DNA of 64,000 nt from Strigops habroptila (taxonomy: Eukaryota; Chordata; Aves; Psittaciformes; Psittacidae). Within the stretch, counting starts at the first letter, position 1. Each line of letters starts with the position of its first letter. The stretch spans positions 84,270,283 through 84,334,282 of the forward strand of contig NC_044277.2 of NCBI RefSeq assembly GCF_004027225.2, read 5' to 3'. Both the position numbers and the translations under genes were made by a program. Below, in pieces: positions 26,201-38,860 of the stretch. Under the pieces are notes generated by a model. It ran no database searches. It worked only from the letters and a program-made list of their open reading frames with translations, and was not told the DNA's origin.

Positions 26201-29200
26201 CACAGGCAAAATGGAGAATATTTTGAATGAGGATAGTGTAAGTGACCAGACTCAGATCCTCCTAGTTAATGCAGCTTATTTCATCACGAATTGGATGAAG
26301 AAGTTTCCAGAGGCAGAGATCAAAGAATGTCCTTTTAAAGTCAACAAGGTATGTTCTGAAAAAAAAAAAAAGGGCAAATAAAGAGTACTGTTTCCACTCA
26401 AGAAAATGCAAACTTTGAGCTAAGGAAATCCAACAATAGAAAATTAGAAATATTTATTATTATCATAGGATTCTTAAACTCTATCTAAACCTATATGCTG
26501 TTGCAAGGGTCCCTAAACTAGTTCGCTTGTTGTGTTGTTTTAAAACTTTGCTGGTGCATTCACATCCATCTTTCAAAGGCCCAGTGTGAAAACAGACTGT
26601 CCTGTTAGTGTATTTAGACAACAGTAGCTGAGTACAAGTGATCGGAAGCAGCCATTGCCTACAAGGAGATGCACATTCTCATGGTTAGCTTCTTCCAAGA
26701 GCTTGCGGCCTGTACCAGAGGCTGCATCCCAAAACCAGTAGGGGTGAAGCACAAAACATTGCGTTTCTCATGGTCACAGAGTTAGTGAAACGTCTCACCT
26801 GTGGGGTCTCTTTAAGAATACCCCTTAGGTGTCTGGCCCTGTGCTTTCCTCTTCAGGGATGGTGCCACATCAATCTCCCTCTTTCCAGTCAGGCTGAGGA
26901 TTACAGCCCTTGGCATATTTGCTGTGCTTAGCCATGAGGCCCAAGTGTGTGCAGCACCTATGGCCATTGCCTTCAGGAATCTGTGACCAGAAATGAATGT
27001 TTAATGATAAAGTCAGCTTTAAACTAAGATATAAAGCTAGGCAACATTTGTGAGATAAAAAGATTATACTCCAAATATACACACGCATACATATATATAT
27101 GTGTGCATGAGAAAAGTTGTCATTTCAGGTTCATTGAAAATATTCATAAATAACCACACCAGCAACAGTTTCAGCTAAAAAAGTTTTAAAATTATACAAT
27201 CAGCACCAAAATTAAGTGAAATATCTCAAGTTCCTTTTTTATTTTTCAAAAGTAACGTTTCAAATTTTAACATTTGAATTTTAAATGTTTCCAGGTGAAC
27301 AGTACAGTTTGTAAATCTTCCTTAGAAAATAGTTTTGTTTTGGTTTGTTTCCTTCATGAAAGGCAAAGACATAGGGCTTTAAGTAAGCCTGAAATTTCTT
27401 CTTATTCTGTTTCAGCTCCTGAAGAAAATATCAATTATTCGTATGAACAGCTTGACCTTCACTGTTGAGATGTGTTCAGTGCTTGATACTTACGGGCATT
27501 AAAATGTATAATTGTATAGACAGTATAGTTTGCAGCACTCAGTGAAATAAGCATGAAGGGCCACTGATGTTAGGTAAATTTCTCTTTTAAGGCACATCCC
27601 CAATATGTTGCTGTTGTATTAAGTAGAATTCTGTTCCACTTTTCTTAGTAAAGCGGCGTACTGTAAAAAGTCAACAGGGTCTCTTACAGCTGGTTTAATT
27701 ACCTATGAAAGCCAACAAATCCTCTGATGGTAACTCAACATACCACTTTCATGCAAGCTTACAAACTTTCCTCTCTCACCATCTTATTTGTAAATTAAAA
27801 GGAATGCTCAATTGTTTCCTTTGTGTTCTGCAGACTGAAACTAAACCAGTGCAAATGATGAATCTGGAAGCTACTTTTTGCCTGGGCTATGTAAAAGAAT
27901 TAAATGTTGCTATCCTTGAGCTGCCATGCCTTAACAAACATATAAGCATGCTCATTATGCTGCCCAAAGAGATTGAAGATGAGACCACTGGCTTGGAGAA
28001 GGTGAGCTAAAAAAATATAATTGGTATGATGCTTCCCCTGGAAACAGCCCACTTATAATGGCATATGCTTAGGGAAGGTTTTTCTTATTTAGATGCTATA
28101 TAGAAGGAAACAAAAAGTAATTTTCCTGTGAATTTACCTTCTCATTCTGCTTCTCTGTTCCTGATCTCATATTTGTGACATTGTTTCCACTGTGGCCAAG
28201 CATGAGGTTGTGAACAAGAGTTTTAGGTAGGTTGTGCACAGAGGGCAGTGTGAAGTGCAGAAGGTGCTCATGATGCCCTTCAGGAGCCTGCCTCTGCATC
28301 AATTTGAAAATCTGGACTCCCAAATAATTTTCACCTTAAGATTTTTGTTCTTTCTATAGTAAAGTGCTAAAGTCATGCTTAATGGGTACTCAGTACTGCT
28401 GACATTACTTACTCTGATGTCCTCATTTTTTTTCAGTTGACATGTATCCATGATTTATTTTACTAAGGTTTTACACTTAATTTTGTGCAGAGGTGTCTGA
28501 AAATGAGCCATTTTTTATTACAATTGCACATAAATTTGAAAATTAATAAGACCTTTCCTGAAGAACAACTATTTCTTATGTCATTTCTCTATGAAAATTT
28601 TAGAGCATACTTTCACCTCTCTTCAAAGTTTAAGGAGTAAGAGATAGATGATCACGTAAGTCTCCTTTGTAATTTGCTGCAACTGGCCGTAAATTGTAAA
28701 GGCAGGAGGAATATGCCTTTGCAGCTGTAAGGTACTTTTTTATGTAGGAGTAAATAACAGAACACATATCTTAAAATGCAAGAGAGGCCTTTCCTGATAG
28801 CAATTTGTGATGGGCCCAAATTCTGCCTCATCACTTCCCAGTTTTTAAAAAATTGCTCAAACAGCTGCATGTTTGACTGAGATCAGGCTCTGGATTTGGA
28901 GTCTGTTTCTGTCCCAAATACAAGCAATTTTATTACTCTGGAGGGTCAGAATCAAGACTTTTGGATCTGCCTCTTGGCTGGGTGTGACCTGGGTAGGGAT
29001 TGTCTTCTCAGGTTCCTTCACATGGTGGTTGAGGTGATTGATTGCCTGTCAAAAGCTTGTAAGGGGCTAAGAGTCAGAGCATGCACATAAAATGGAGTTG
29101 CTCCAGAGGCGTGTCCTATGGATGAAGTCATATTTCCATCAATACACCTGAGAGTAGCTTAACCCTGAATGCTACAGTTGTGAATTCAAAAGCAAAGGTT

Positions 29201-29709
29201 GCCTTTTGGACTTTACTTTTTAGGGGCTTGATGGGAGCGGGAAGTTCAGGAATGGTCTTTTTTTTCCTCTTTCCTTGGACTGCTCATTAACTTCCATTGT
29301 TCCTTTATGTCTTCAGCTGGAAAAGGCACTCACCCCAGAGACATTATTACAGTGGACGAATCCCAGCATGATGGCTAACACCAAAGTGAATGTATTTCTT
29401 CCCAAGTTTAGCGTGGAAGGTGATTATGATCTGAAGCCACTTCTGGAAAGCCTGGGAATGACAAATGTCTTCAATGAGAATGCATCAGATTTCTCTGAGA
29501 TGTGTGAGACAAAAGGTGTGGTTATGTCAAAGATCATCCACAAAGTCTCTTTGGAAGTAAATGAACAAGGTGGCGAGTCACTAGAGGTACCAGGATATCG
29601 GATTCTGCAACACAAAGATGAATTTAAAGCTGACCATCCATTTATCTTTCTGTTTAGGCACAACAAAACCCGCAATGTGATTCTTTCAGGCCGGTTCTGT
29701 TCTCCTTAA
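20097..29709 (+). CDS. SERPINB5: Maspin (SERPINB5), complete coding region, six coding exons
   Basis: Join of 20097-20264, 23148-23285, 24673-24790, 26206-26348, 27834-28001 and 29317-29709: 1125 coding bases plus stop, 375 residues, the same length as human maspin. All junctions are GT-AG, with phases 0, 0, 1, 0, 0 typical of ov-serpins. There is no CD-loop exon, also typical of SERPINB5. Maspin is a non-inhibitory clade B serpin found in cytosol and nucleus and at the surface of epithelial cells, linked to adhesion and tumour suppression. The loop after strand s5A reads [17 protein letters not shown]: it lacks the small-residue hinge of inhibitory serpins and keeps the Arg of human Gly-Ala-Arg-Ile. 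There is no cleavable signal peptide, and the C-terminus is FCSP. Repeats are confined to introns. Confidence 0.97.
21226..21300. repeat. Poly-T rich tract in SERPINB5 intron 2
   Basis: Two T-rich runs (GGGGTTTTTTTTCG near 21225 and a longer, interrupted T run at about 21263-21294). No mobile element was recognised next to it. Confidence 0.8.
22385..22680 (-). mobile_element. CR1 LINE 3' fragment in SERPINB5 intron 2
   Basis: The plus strand opens ATAGGATCATAGAATCATAG and runs through 'ggtttgggttggaaaggacctt' and 'ccctgccatgggcaggggcacct', the reverse complement of a CR1 3' end. It lies upstream of exon 3 and is inverted relative to the copy at 23995. Confidence 0.93.
23148..23285 (+). CDS. 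SERPINB5: SERPINB5 exon 3, residues 57-102
   Basis: Begins [14 protein letters not shown] and ends Asn-Pro-Thr-Thr, covering helix D and the start of the A sheet. The acceptor is TTTTACAG and the donor GTAAGT; 138 bases, phase 0 at both ends. The exon could be skipped or circularised without shifting frame. It is flanked by inverted CR1 copies (see findings). Confidence 0.95.
23800..23872 (+). repeat. TTTG / CTTTG microsatellite
   Basis: TTTG units around 23808-23828, followed by GTTTG and CTTTG units around 23834-23868, in SERPINB5 intron 3. Confidence 0.85.
23995..24258 (+). mobile_element. CR1 LINE 3' fragment in SERPINB5 intron 3
   Basis: A plus-strand CR1 end that includes 'ggcaggctgg'-type modules ('ccctggcagtgttcaaggccagg', 'cctgcccatggcag') and a decayed tail (CATTCTGTGATTGTATGA). 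It lies downstream of exon 3 and is opposite in orientation to the copy at 22385-22680. Confidence 0.92.
24673..24790 (+). CDS. SERPINB5: SERPINB5 exon 4, residues 103-142
   Basis: Begins [19 protein letters not shown] and ends in the first base of a Gly codon. It covers helix E, strand s1A and helix F. At 118 bases it has the standard ov-serpin exon length; donor GTGAGT. Confidence 0.95.
25946..25982 (+). repeat. Short tandem duplication in SERPINB5 intron 4
   Basis: Two consecutive copies of about 17 bases (TTTTGATAACATGCTAT). Confidence 0.85.
26206..26348 (+). CDS. SERPINB5: SERPINB5 exon 5, residues 142-189
   Basis: Starts in phase 1 with Gly-Lys-Met-Glu and carries [16 protein letters not shown], the strand s3A region, ending Val-Asn-Lys before GTATGT. 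The length of 143 bases is the ov-serpin standard. Human maspin has Val-Gly-Lys-Trp where this has Ile-Thr-Asn-Trp. Confidence 0.95.
27834..28001 (+). CDS. SERPINB5: SERPINB5 exon 6, residues 190-245
   Basis: Begins [19 protein letters not shown] and ends Gly-Leu-Glu-Lys before GTGAGC. It covers the sheet B and C strands and helices G/H; 168 bases, phase 0. Confidence 0.95.
29317..29709 (+). CDS. SERPINB5: SERPINB5 exon 7, residues 246-375 and stop
   Basis: Encodes from [19 protein letters not shown] through the reactive-loop region to a C-terminus of Gly-Arg-Phe-Cys-Ser-Pro, with TAA at 29707-29709. The strand s5B motif usually reading Phe-Phe-Gly is Leu-Ser-Gly here. The acceptor is GTCTTCAG. 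Confidence 0.96.
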   Translation: MEKALTPETLLQWTNPSMMANTKVNVFLPKFSVEGDYDLKPLLESLGMTNVFNENASDFSEMCETKGVVMSKIIHKVSLEVNEQGGESLEVPGYRILQHKDEFKADHPFIFLFRHNKTRNVILSGRFCSP

Positions 29710-30820
29710 TCAGGGAATATTCATTATGAAAGAGCACAATTACATTTATGGTGGTGCATTTTCCTGTAAAGCTTGGTATCCTGACTATCACCTCTGAAAG
29801 GAAATCCGGGAGGTTCATATATCAGCGGGGTAATACAATGTACTCTACATATGCAGCAGAACTAGTTTATCTTCCTATGTTTCATCCCCTTAAGCTGAAG
29901 GATTCCCACTGTGAAGGACACATTGTATTTTACTGAGAAGTATCCCAGCCTCAGCAATGAATATATTTTATTCTTCTATGACATCTTTTTGCCCAAACAA
30001 AGTGAACTGAGAGCCTGTTCTAGATAGACCAAGAGTTGGAAAGGGCTCTGGGAGGAAGAGCTACATTCCTGCTCCCTAGCCAAACTACTCTTCCTTGTGA
30101 CCCACGCTCTGTGGATTCCCACTGCCTACAAGGGGAAAATGTGGACATGTGGTGTCACAGCCCTCCCGTTGTACCTGGCTACACCCTGGTGGTCCAGGGT
30201 GCCCTGCTGGACCCTGCCAATGCCCAGTGAAACAGTGCCCAAGTTCTGCAGTGTAGCTAGACAATTCAGGCTAGCATCAGAGTTTGCAGCTGTGAAACAG
30301 CAGCTGCACTGAGGCCTATGGATGCAAGAGGCAATAACCATGGTGGCAAAATGTATACCCAGAAGACTCTTCAGCGTGAACTACGTTGGTCTGTAAATTG
30401 GATTCCGTTGTGTGGGGTTTCTTGACTCTTTGCCCTTCAGACATGGAAGATGGGACCAATTCACTGCAGCTACAAGGAGCCCTGTTTATATATCCTGAGA
30501 AAAACAACATTATGCAATTCTAGGATAGAAAACAGTTGGATTAATACTGGAAGTGCCACACTTTTCATGCACAGATTGTCTGCCATTTCTAGTTCTGGAT
30601 TCAGCATTAGGGGGACTCCATACAATTACTTGATGTCTGAGGCATGAGAAAGAAATAAGGACTTCAACTTGAGTGCAAGTAACATTGTAATTACCAGTCT
30701 CCAAGTTCCATATGAAGTCATGGTAATCAGATTTCATTTGTGTCTAAAGACTGCCTGCTGCATATGTTCAGTACTGGTTTACCTAATTACTGTTCAGAAT
30801 AAAGCACTATAAAACCTGTG
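29710..30820 (+). terminator. SERPINB5: SERPINB5 3' UTR and likely poly(A) signal
   Basis: The region after the stop has no competing gene. A canonical AATAAA lies at 30798-30803, about 1.1 kb downstream of the stop. A second one at 30901-30906 could serve as an alternative. The true cleavage site cannot be read from sequence alone. Confidence 0.55.
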
Positions 30821-33800
30821 TCAAATGTCTGCAATACCTCCTGCGTCAGTTGGGGTGTTCACTCTTGCGTGTTCACTGTCAGTGTTCACTCCTGGCCTCC
30901 AATAAATGATAGCAATGAAAATGAACCAATTTATTTACCCCACAAAGTCAAAATAAAAAACTAAATCAGTGTCTGGATTGCCCTTCTGGACCACATAATG
31001 ATAATTCCCAGTAAGGACTATGTTACTAGCTGGTCCCACTAAACAGATAATTCAATCATGTATCCTCAAAAAATGGGAGCATTTTACTTGAGAATTCCTC
31101 TTGGTACTTCAGGTCTGAAAGAAACTGGAAGGAGATTTGTAAATGGGAACATGCAACCCCTAGTACGTATACTTCTCTTCTAACACCAAAGAACAACACA
31201 GTGGTTATTGTGAATTTGGAGACAGGAGTTCTGTTTTGATTCATGGCCAACCCCTGAGATACATGGATACATGTGTCCCGATGCATGGATGGTAGCCAGA
31301 AGAAGAATGCAAAATACAACAATTACTTTGCAGCCCATCCTGTCTGAGAGGGATGCCTGCAAAGATCTTTACCAGCTCAACAACTTCAGTGATAGCTGAA
31401 TGTCTAGGAGCTGTCTTATACACCCCATCATTGTCTGATCTATTTTGGAGGCTAGGGTCAGACTTATGCAGGGCTGTTGTAGCCATGGTTTCTATTTGTT
31501 CTCCTGTAGGAGGTTGGTCAGGGCATTGCACATGCAGTTGTCGACTGGCTGAGCAGCTGCACAGGCAGTCCATACATAGGCAAGATGGACTAGTTACTTA
31601 TAGTCAGTACAGTTTGTGTTTGGGCTCTGACTGTCAGGTAGTTCCAGTTGTCCAGCAGAGGATATTACACTTATTCTACATCTTTCATAAGCCTTCTAAA
31701 CTGATGAAAACCTCTGGCAGATTGCCTCATCTCTCTTTTTCTGCCTGGATGAGATTTCCTGAAGGAGAAAAGCTCAGACACCACTCTGTCAGCCTCTTTT
31801 CTCAGTTTCTGAAAACATTCCAGTCCAGGAGCCAGTCTTCATTCAATGGAGATCATACTCTGTTAAAATGCTGATCAGAGCATTCAGCACATTGACACAA
31901 ATTTACATAAGCACGTCTTCTCATTTCCTTGTGATAGATTTGCCAGGAAAGCTTATCCCATGAAAGCAGAGAGAAACACTGCCTCAGGGTGGGGCCCATC
32001 TTTCTCCACCTCCCGACTAATGCCATGGTATCCCAGACTATGCAAGGCAAGCAGATGTCAGAGATATAAAGCTGACTTAGTCAGCAGAAGGTAAACCCAT
32101 TTATTGGTCATTTATAAACAGGGTATCTTGCCCATGAAAGCTCAGGTTCATTTTTCACTTCTGCCTCTTCTCCCTACCAGTCCCAGTATGACACCCATTC
32201 GTCTTGCAGCATGTGAGGGAGAAGCACCAGTAAGGCTCCTGCTGGTGACAGAAACGCTGTTATGGTCTATTTTTCGGTCCCACCCATGCTGGCCTCTGGG
32301 CCTTGGGCAAGAAATTCCATGGGAAGACATGGGAAAACGTGTGTGGGAGCTCGTGTATAGGAACACTGACGTGCTGAAAGGTGTTGGTTACAATGGAGAA
32401 AGTGAACATAGCTGAGGACTTGCTCAGATTGCCAAGCTGCTCCACCTCACCTTTCAACAGAGCATTACTATCCAGTGATGCGTGACGGCCCTAATGGAAA
32501 AGAAGCAAGCTGTGGCTGGCTTTTGCAGGCAGTTGCAAACTGCAGTGTTATGTGCCTAGTCATCTCATCACTTGCCCAGCTGCACAGTCGTTGCCCACTT
32601 CCTGCTCCCAGCACTTTTTAGAAGAGAAGGGATACATCTTACTGTCTTCTGGCTACAAAAGTTGTTTGTGGGGAAGAGCAATTTGGTTTTGAAACTTGAA
32701 AAGTGCTATATAGAGCAAATTTGCCCCACTGGAAAAGCAGTATAGATTTGAATCCTGAATATACTGTCCTAAGGGCCTAGAAAAGACAGAATTTACACAC
32801 ACATTGACATTTCCTGAGGCAAAGCAGTTAAACTGGTGTCAAGGAAGTTCTGAGGGAATATATGTACGGAGCAAATAAAATAAATCTTTGGAGGAACGAT
32901 GTTAATATAGGAAGGAGGCAGAAAGCACAGAGTTTGGAAGAAGGAAAGTCTTGAGAGATACTAAAAAATACTTAGACTGTCACTGAAAAGAGGCTAGGAC
33001 TCATGGAAGCAGCAGAAGAAAAGATATTTGGTAAGGCAATGTGCAGAAATAAATTAAAAAGAGAATCCAACAGATAAAGAGACAGAAAGAACTGAGGAGG
33101 AAGACTAAGGAACACTACAGAAACATACAGGAAGGAAAACCAGAAATGTAGAAGTGAATTGCAAATGGAAGCACAAAAGCAATGAAAAGAACAGGGGTAA
33201 CAAGAGCACTCATTTTATCATTGTATCTTGCATTGTTTACAAACCCCTCTTTCCAGATGGGCACTGGAGTACTGGAGCCTGGCCAACTGGGCTGAGACCA
33301 TGGCAGAGGAGCAGGATAGAGTAAAGCTGGTGGGAGCTGCACCTGAGGAAGAGGTCGCCTCAGCTTCAGCACTAGAAGGGAAGTGTGGGAAGATGAAGGC
33401 GGTGCTGGGAGACCTTCTTCCTCTTTCCTCCTTTCTCCCTTCACCATATCTGATGCCTCAAATACGCTATGAATCCAGTGTCAGTTTTATGCTTTGTGGG
33501 AAGACAGAAGAGGTAAGAATGGAAAGACAGAAAATTTGCCAGGTTGCAAAGCCACATACAATCCTAGAGGACTTAATATTGACCCCTGAGTCCAGCTGCC
33601 ATAACCCAGTGTTGCACCTGAGCAACCTGTGCTGGTGCAGCTCCAATGCTTCCCATCTCTTTACTTCCATCTCACTTTATGCTGGAAACATAACCTATGT
33701 GATCAAGCACTCCTAGCCTTTTATTCTTAACTACAATGATTTAAAAGAGTACCCCCTGGCTGGGGATTCCTGCTACAGTTCAAGGAAATACTTATTCCCC

Positions 33801-36054
33801 TCTCTAATTAAGCTTCTTCCATACATATAAAGCTGACTCCTTACCTGAGAGAGGGATGGCTGTAGGCAACAAAAAGCTCATGCATTTCCCATTCATTTGC
33901 TCTATCTCTGCAAGAAAGCTCAGCTCCAAACAAGGCTTCTCTGAATCCTGGAATGAGCCCTGCACATCGTTGTGTCCAGGTGAGACCCCATGTACTGCAC
34001 AGCAGTACAGCCGTGGATCTTCAGGGTTAAAGCTGGTTTTCCAGCTGAGGGTGACTTGGCATTGCAATCAGGAGGTGCTGCCAGCAGATATTGCCTGACA
34101 AACTTGCTGGGCAGCTTTGAAAAAAATACTATTAGCATGTTGCTAGATATAGGTTTCCCAGTCTTCTGCAGGGAACTTCATGTTGATGGCATTTGCATTA
34201 AATTGCAACATGCTGCTATCATCAGCAATTGGTTAGATGCTGAACTTTCCCACACGAGAGTGGGAGATTTTTGTAATACAGTGTTCACAAGAACGTGCTC
34301 CAGAGCTCAGCTGTTGTGCTCTTCATTTAACCTCTTCGGGCAAGAAGGTAAACGATTCTAACAATTCTTTATTTATTTTATTTTTTAATACCTTTTTTTT
34401 TTTTCTGTTTTGGCAGATCTAAAGTAGTCTACAGGTTGGTAAAGTAAACATCATGTTTACAGATGGGACAGAGGGGGGGATACCTCTACAGGCTGCAGGC
34501 AGCAAAAAACACTGCTAAAATCCAGGTAGCTCAAGAGCTCACAAAAAGGGAGTTGGGTCTTCAGTGGGATGTAGATGTGGAATTTAGGAACACATGGCCA
34601 AAGCTATGAATATAAAGATTCTTGCTGAAATTTCAAAGGCTTTTTTCCTGAAATTTTCCCAGGACCACTCTGCCCATCCAGAAAGCTCTACTGCCGCAGG
34701 ACTTACCAGCTTAGTGGCTTATACCAGAAAGTAGATGCTTTTCTGCCTGTATTTTCAGAAGGGCTGAAGGGTAGGCTTTTTCAGATCCACTCTGGTAGAA
34801 ATGGGCTTTACATGAAGTAATGGTACTGATGACCTGCGAAAACTGACCCACAAAGTGGGAGATACAAGCTAACTTCCCTTCTTTACCCAGGTTGCCATGG
34901 CACAAGCAAAAGTCTTGAAAAGTTCACTAGATGAGGGAGAGAGCATGCAATTGTTTGGCCGGGTGCTTACATGTTTCTCCTGTACCCTGATCCTCCCTGC
35001 TGGGGGATTGTTTATATTCTTAAACAATGACTATATAAAACAGGAAAGGTGGAGTAGTATTCAGATTTTTGTTGTTGTTGCTAGTGGGGATGTTAGTCTT
35101 TGCTCTCAACATATTAGCTCTTGGGTTTGGCAATGATATTTAGAATCTTGCTGAGAAACCGGTGCAGCTGCACATAGGCATAGCAAATAACTTCCCACTG
35201 TACAGCGTATAACAGGGCAATGTACATCCATGTCTGTTTATGCAGCAATAATTGGCCTAGAAGGAGGTAGAAAATATACTGGAGTACTGATGCAAAACAA
35301 TAAAAGCAGTCAGAAAAAGGCCTTTCTAGCATAGAAGTAGCAGCCTGAAAGGCTAAGTTGTTTGGAAAATGAACTTGGTAACATTGCCCTTGAAAAGTTA
35401 TTTTGTACTGAAATGTATTAGGTTTTAATTTAAATCATGTTACTTTGGAAATGTTTTGTGTCACTTAGGAATGTTAGAGTTTCTGTGTTGTATGAAATCT
35501 CATTTTTCTTATATGCTGCTCCTTTTACTCCAAATCAGCACAGAAACACTTGGAAATGTCTTTTTGTATGAACAGTCATGAAAAAAAAGAAAGTCACTTC
35601 TACCAATCGTAGATTTTTCATGTGAAGAGACAGTACTATCTGGCACGTGCTCCTTTTCTAGGATAGACACGTCATTTCTGCCAGTTCTCTCTTCCTTTGT
35701 GTATGAGAAATGAATGTGCATTAAAGCACCTTAATGGGATGCAGATTGAATAAGTAAAACATGTAATGGGAATTATCATGTGGCATCAGGGAAAACAGGT
35801 TCCTACTTACTCACCTTATATTAAATACAGAATTACCTTAAAAACAAGGCTACAGCTTTCTTACCCTCCGCACTTTATTTACTGCCTTCTCCTGTTGACA
35901 GCATAATATAATCTAATACACCTATTAATTATGAGAGCTTTGAGCACACCTTTTTAACTTTTGAGAGTTTTTGTTTTGATTTCATTTACCCTTAGCCAAA
36001 AGCAAACGGTAAATAAAAAATAGATCATTAATAGTTACAGAAAAGGAGTGTTCA

Positions 36055-36909
36055 TCATTTCACGCAGCCATGGAAGAATGTCATCTTTACAAGGTCTCTG
36101 GAATGCAATGGTTTCTTCTGAAGGAAGCTCTGTTTTCTGGGTAGCTGCTTGTTCACTGTAACAGCACCAGTGATTTCCATCTGCTGTACTTCATTAAAAG
36201 TTACTGAACCATCATGCAAAACATCTCCCTTCATCAGCTGTAAAGCCCCAACCCTGTTTGCACTGTTATTAATGTTCAGTGCAGACACTTTGGCTAGTGC
36301 AGAACAGCAGCTAGAATCTTTCTGGAACACTTCTTTTGATCTTATATCTTCTCTCTTTACCACTCTAAAATCTTTTAAAAGTAATGTTACCATTTATTGT
36401 CCACCATGTAGGCGTTCTCCAAACTTTGCTGTCCTCGCAGTAAGTCCAAAACTCTCACTGATTGAATGATTACACAGATAACACACATGGCTGTATGGTG
36501 TGGAATCATTCATACACTTGTGCCCGCCCAAATCTGGATTAAGAAGTTCACTAAATTCTTTCATTCTGCAGTAACCAAGTTCTTCCACCAGCCCGCACCT
36601 CTCTTCCCTTGCTTTGGGTTTCCAGGACAGTTCTCTACGTGGTTCCCACTCACAGAACCATGGAGTTGGCCACAGTGTTTGCACCTGGACATCTCCCTGA
36701 GGATAGCCTGCTCCTTTTTCTAAAAGAGTGGCCACCTTGTTGTGCCAGACACTTGTTTTCAAAACCTGTTCTCAGCTCCTGGGCTTAGCAGTCGGTCCTC
36801 TCCCTGCAGGGTGGGGTGGAGGTGCCTCCTTCCTGACGAGCAAGTTTATTAACTCTTTTTTTCTCCTTGACTTGTCCTGAGGTTTGGGCACACCTACAGT
36901 ATACCTCAT
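36055..36909 (-). pseudogene. Unidentified, probably processed protein-coding pseudogene
   Basis: On the minus strand one reading frame stays open from ATG at 36909 to TGA at 36057-36055, about 284 codons, broken only by TGA at 36774-36772 and TAA at 36396-36394. In AT-rich DNA far more stops would be expected by chance. The composition looks like a real soluble protein: a basic patch (QDKSRRKKELINLL), a Trp-rich segment (TLWPTPWFCEWEP), a Cys/His segment (PYSHVCYLCNHSISESFG) and a Ser/Asn-rich C-terminal part. No splice sites interrupt it, so a retrocopy or one large exon of a dead gene is likely. I do not recognise the parent gene. Read-through or an expressed shorter frame (36393-36055 starts with ATG) cannot be excluded. 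No clear poly-A tail or target-site duplication was identified. Confidence 0.5.
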
Positions 36910-38787
36910 GACCTACATTTGCTGTGAACGATCTCACAGCTCCATTTCAGATCTAGCAAGAGGTGTGGAAGTGGAGCAATTCAAACTTCAGCACTAAAGA
37001 AGCACTCAGGTTTGGTTTCAGAAGGTTCTGGGTAGTAGGTAATGAATGTGGCAGAAAAGAGAAATGACTATGCAGTGCGATGTCTTTTTCTTGTGGTAAG
37101 GTGACTGTGTTATGAAAAGGAAAAGGAAAACAATGTTTCATACAAAGACACAAACATCAGAGCTAGAACAACTGTTTTCAGAATCAGTGAGTTACAACTC
37201 ACCTTTAATTTGTTTGTTCAGCAATCCTTTGGGGTATTGCTCCTCTGTTTTGCCCATTTGTATTAGGTCTGTATGTGAAGCACTTCTGGACTTCGGGGTA
37301 TAATAAATGTCTCAGTATGAAACATACATAAACTTTTTCTTTCAGCATTGCAAGTTCTTTCCACAGAGCATCAGTCAGAAACATGATGAAGCACTGATTA
37401 TTGCTGTGCTTTTCAAGCTAGTCGAAAGGCAAGAAATGTCTGCATTTGCCACATGTGGCACTTTCATATATTCAGCAACTTGACTTTCAGCTCTTCCAAA
37501 CCACTGCAGCAATCCTCTTAGCCTAAGTCTGTTTTACTCTGGGCTGAGTTCATTCCCATTGTATGGCACTTGCTCTGGGCTAAGATGGTTTGCAGATAAA
37601 TGTGCATCTCAGCTGAGCCACATCAACTCCTAGCACCCTGGTAACTCTTCTGGCACCTGAGCCCCAGCTTCTCATGCAAAGTTTGTGTCTGGCTCATGGC
37701 TGAACATTCTACATCTTGAGGACAACAAGTGTAGCTCTTTGAGTAAAGAAAACTCTGAAGGGCAGACTGTCTATGAGCAGGGGAACTGTGGCTGTGATAG
37801 AAGAGCTGGGGCCTCAGTGAGAAAGCAGGATAGCAGAAGAGCATTGGTTGTAAGGGAATGGAGGTCCCCAGCACCAGACAGCCCCTTCCCAAGAAGGCTG
37901 TAGACCCCTTGCAAAGGAGGTCAGGACACCAACAGCCCAGGACAGGTTTTACAAGGGCTCTGCTAATGAAAGACCCTGAAGTTCAGCTTTGCACCAGACT
38001 CTCCCCACCCTTACATAGCCTTTGGTGGCACAGGCTTAGGCTCCTCACATAAATCCACCTTGCAGGCAGCAGCAGCTGGGCAGCACAGGGCTGAGAAAGA
38101 GTGTCTGCTTTGCCTTCTGTGGGCAGTGGGAATAACCATCCAGCTGTGCACTCACCCATCTTGTCAGCGGAGAGGAGCTCTGGCAGCTTGCGATGGACCC
38201 GATCTATGCTTGTCTCAGTGCAGGCTGAAAGCTAGAACAGCCAGATCTGTGCCGACAGAGACATGAGGGTCTTCTCTCCATACTGTGGCTGTGTATTTTC
38301 CCTAAATAAAGTATCTTTCTGGAACACAGGCCATAGCTACTCTATTTCTGCAAGCAGGCAGGAGTGTATTGCTTTGCTTTTCACACAATTTTCTGGTGTG
38401 CTGTCCAAAATATCATTTGTTTGACACTGAAAGTGATGTGGGATTTTTTGGGGTGTAATAATTCCAGAAAAGCTCATGTGATCCTACTGGTATCCACACA
38501 ACAGCTTTACGATTTTCTCTTACAGGACAGGAATGGAGTTTCAAGCCCCCTTTGTTTCAGATGGCCTCCTGCTTGGAACTTGTTCTTAGTAGAGTGGATT
38601 TAATGTAAATAACCCACAGAAAAGGTATCAGACTGTAATGTTTCTGGTACAAAACAAAAGAGTGACACAGGTCTTGTCATATCCTTGAGCAGGAACTTAC
38701 AGACTTCTTTTCAGGGCTGTTGAGCTACTGCTTTGTTTGGAAATTTTAATTGTGTATCTTGCCTGAATCTGTGGCTCCTGGTCAACT

Positions 38788-38860
38788 CATAGAATCATAG
38801 AATATTTTATGTTGGAAAAGCCCTTTAAAATCACCAAGTCCAATCTCAAGAGGAGTGAAA
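38788..38860 (-). mobile_element. CR1 LINE 3' tail fragment
   Basis: TCATAGAATCATAGAAT followed by 'gttggaaaagccctttaaaatcaccaagtccaa' matches the reverse complement of a CR1 3' terminus; only about 70 bases are recognisable. Confidence 0.8.

Noticed and set aside
31353-31874. 173-codon plus-strand frame downstream of SERPINB5
   Set aside because: No domain recognised, overlaps open frames on the opposite strand, and no promoter or splice evidence.
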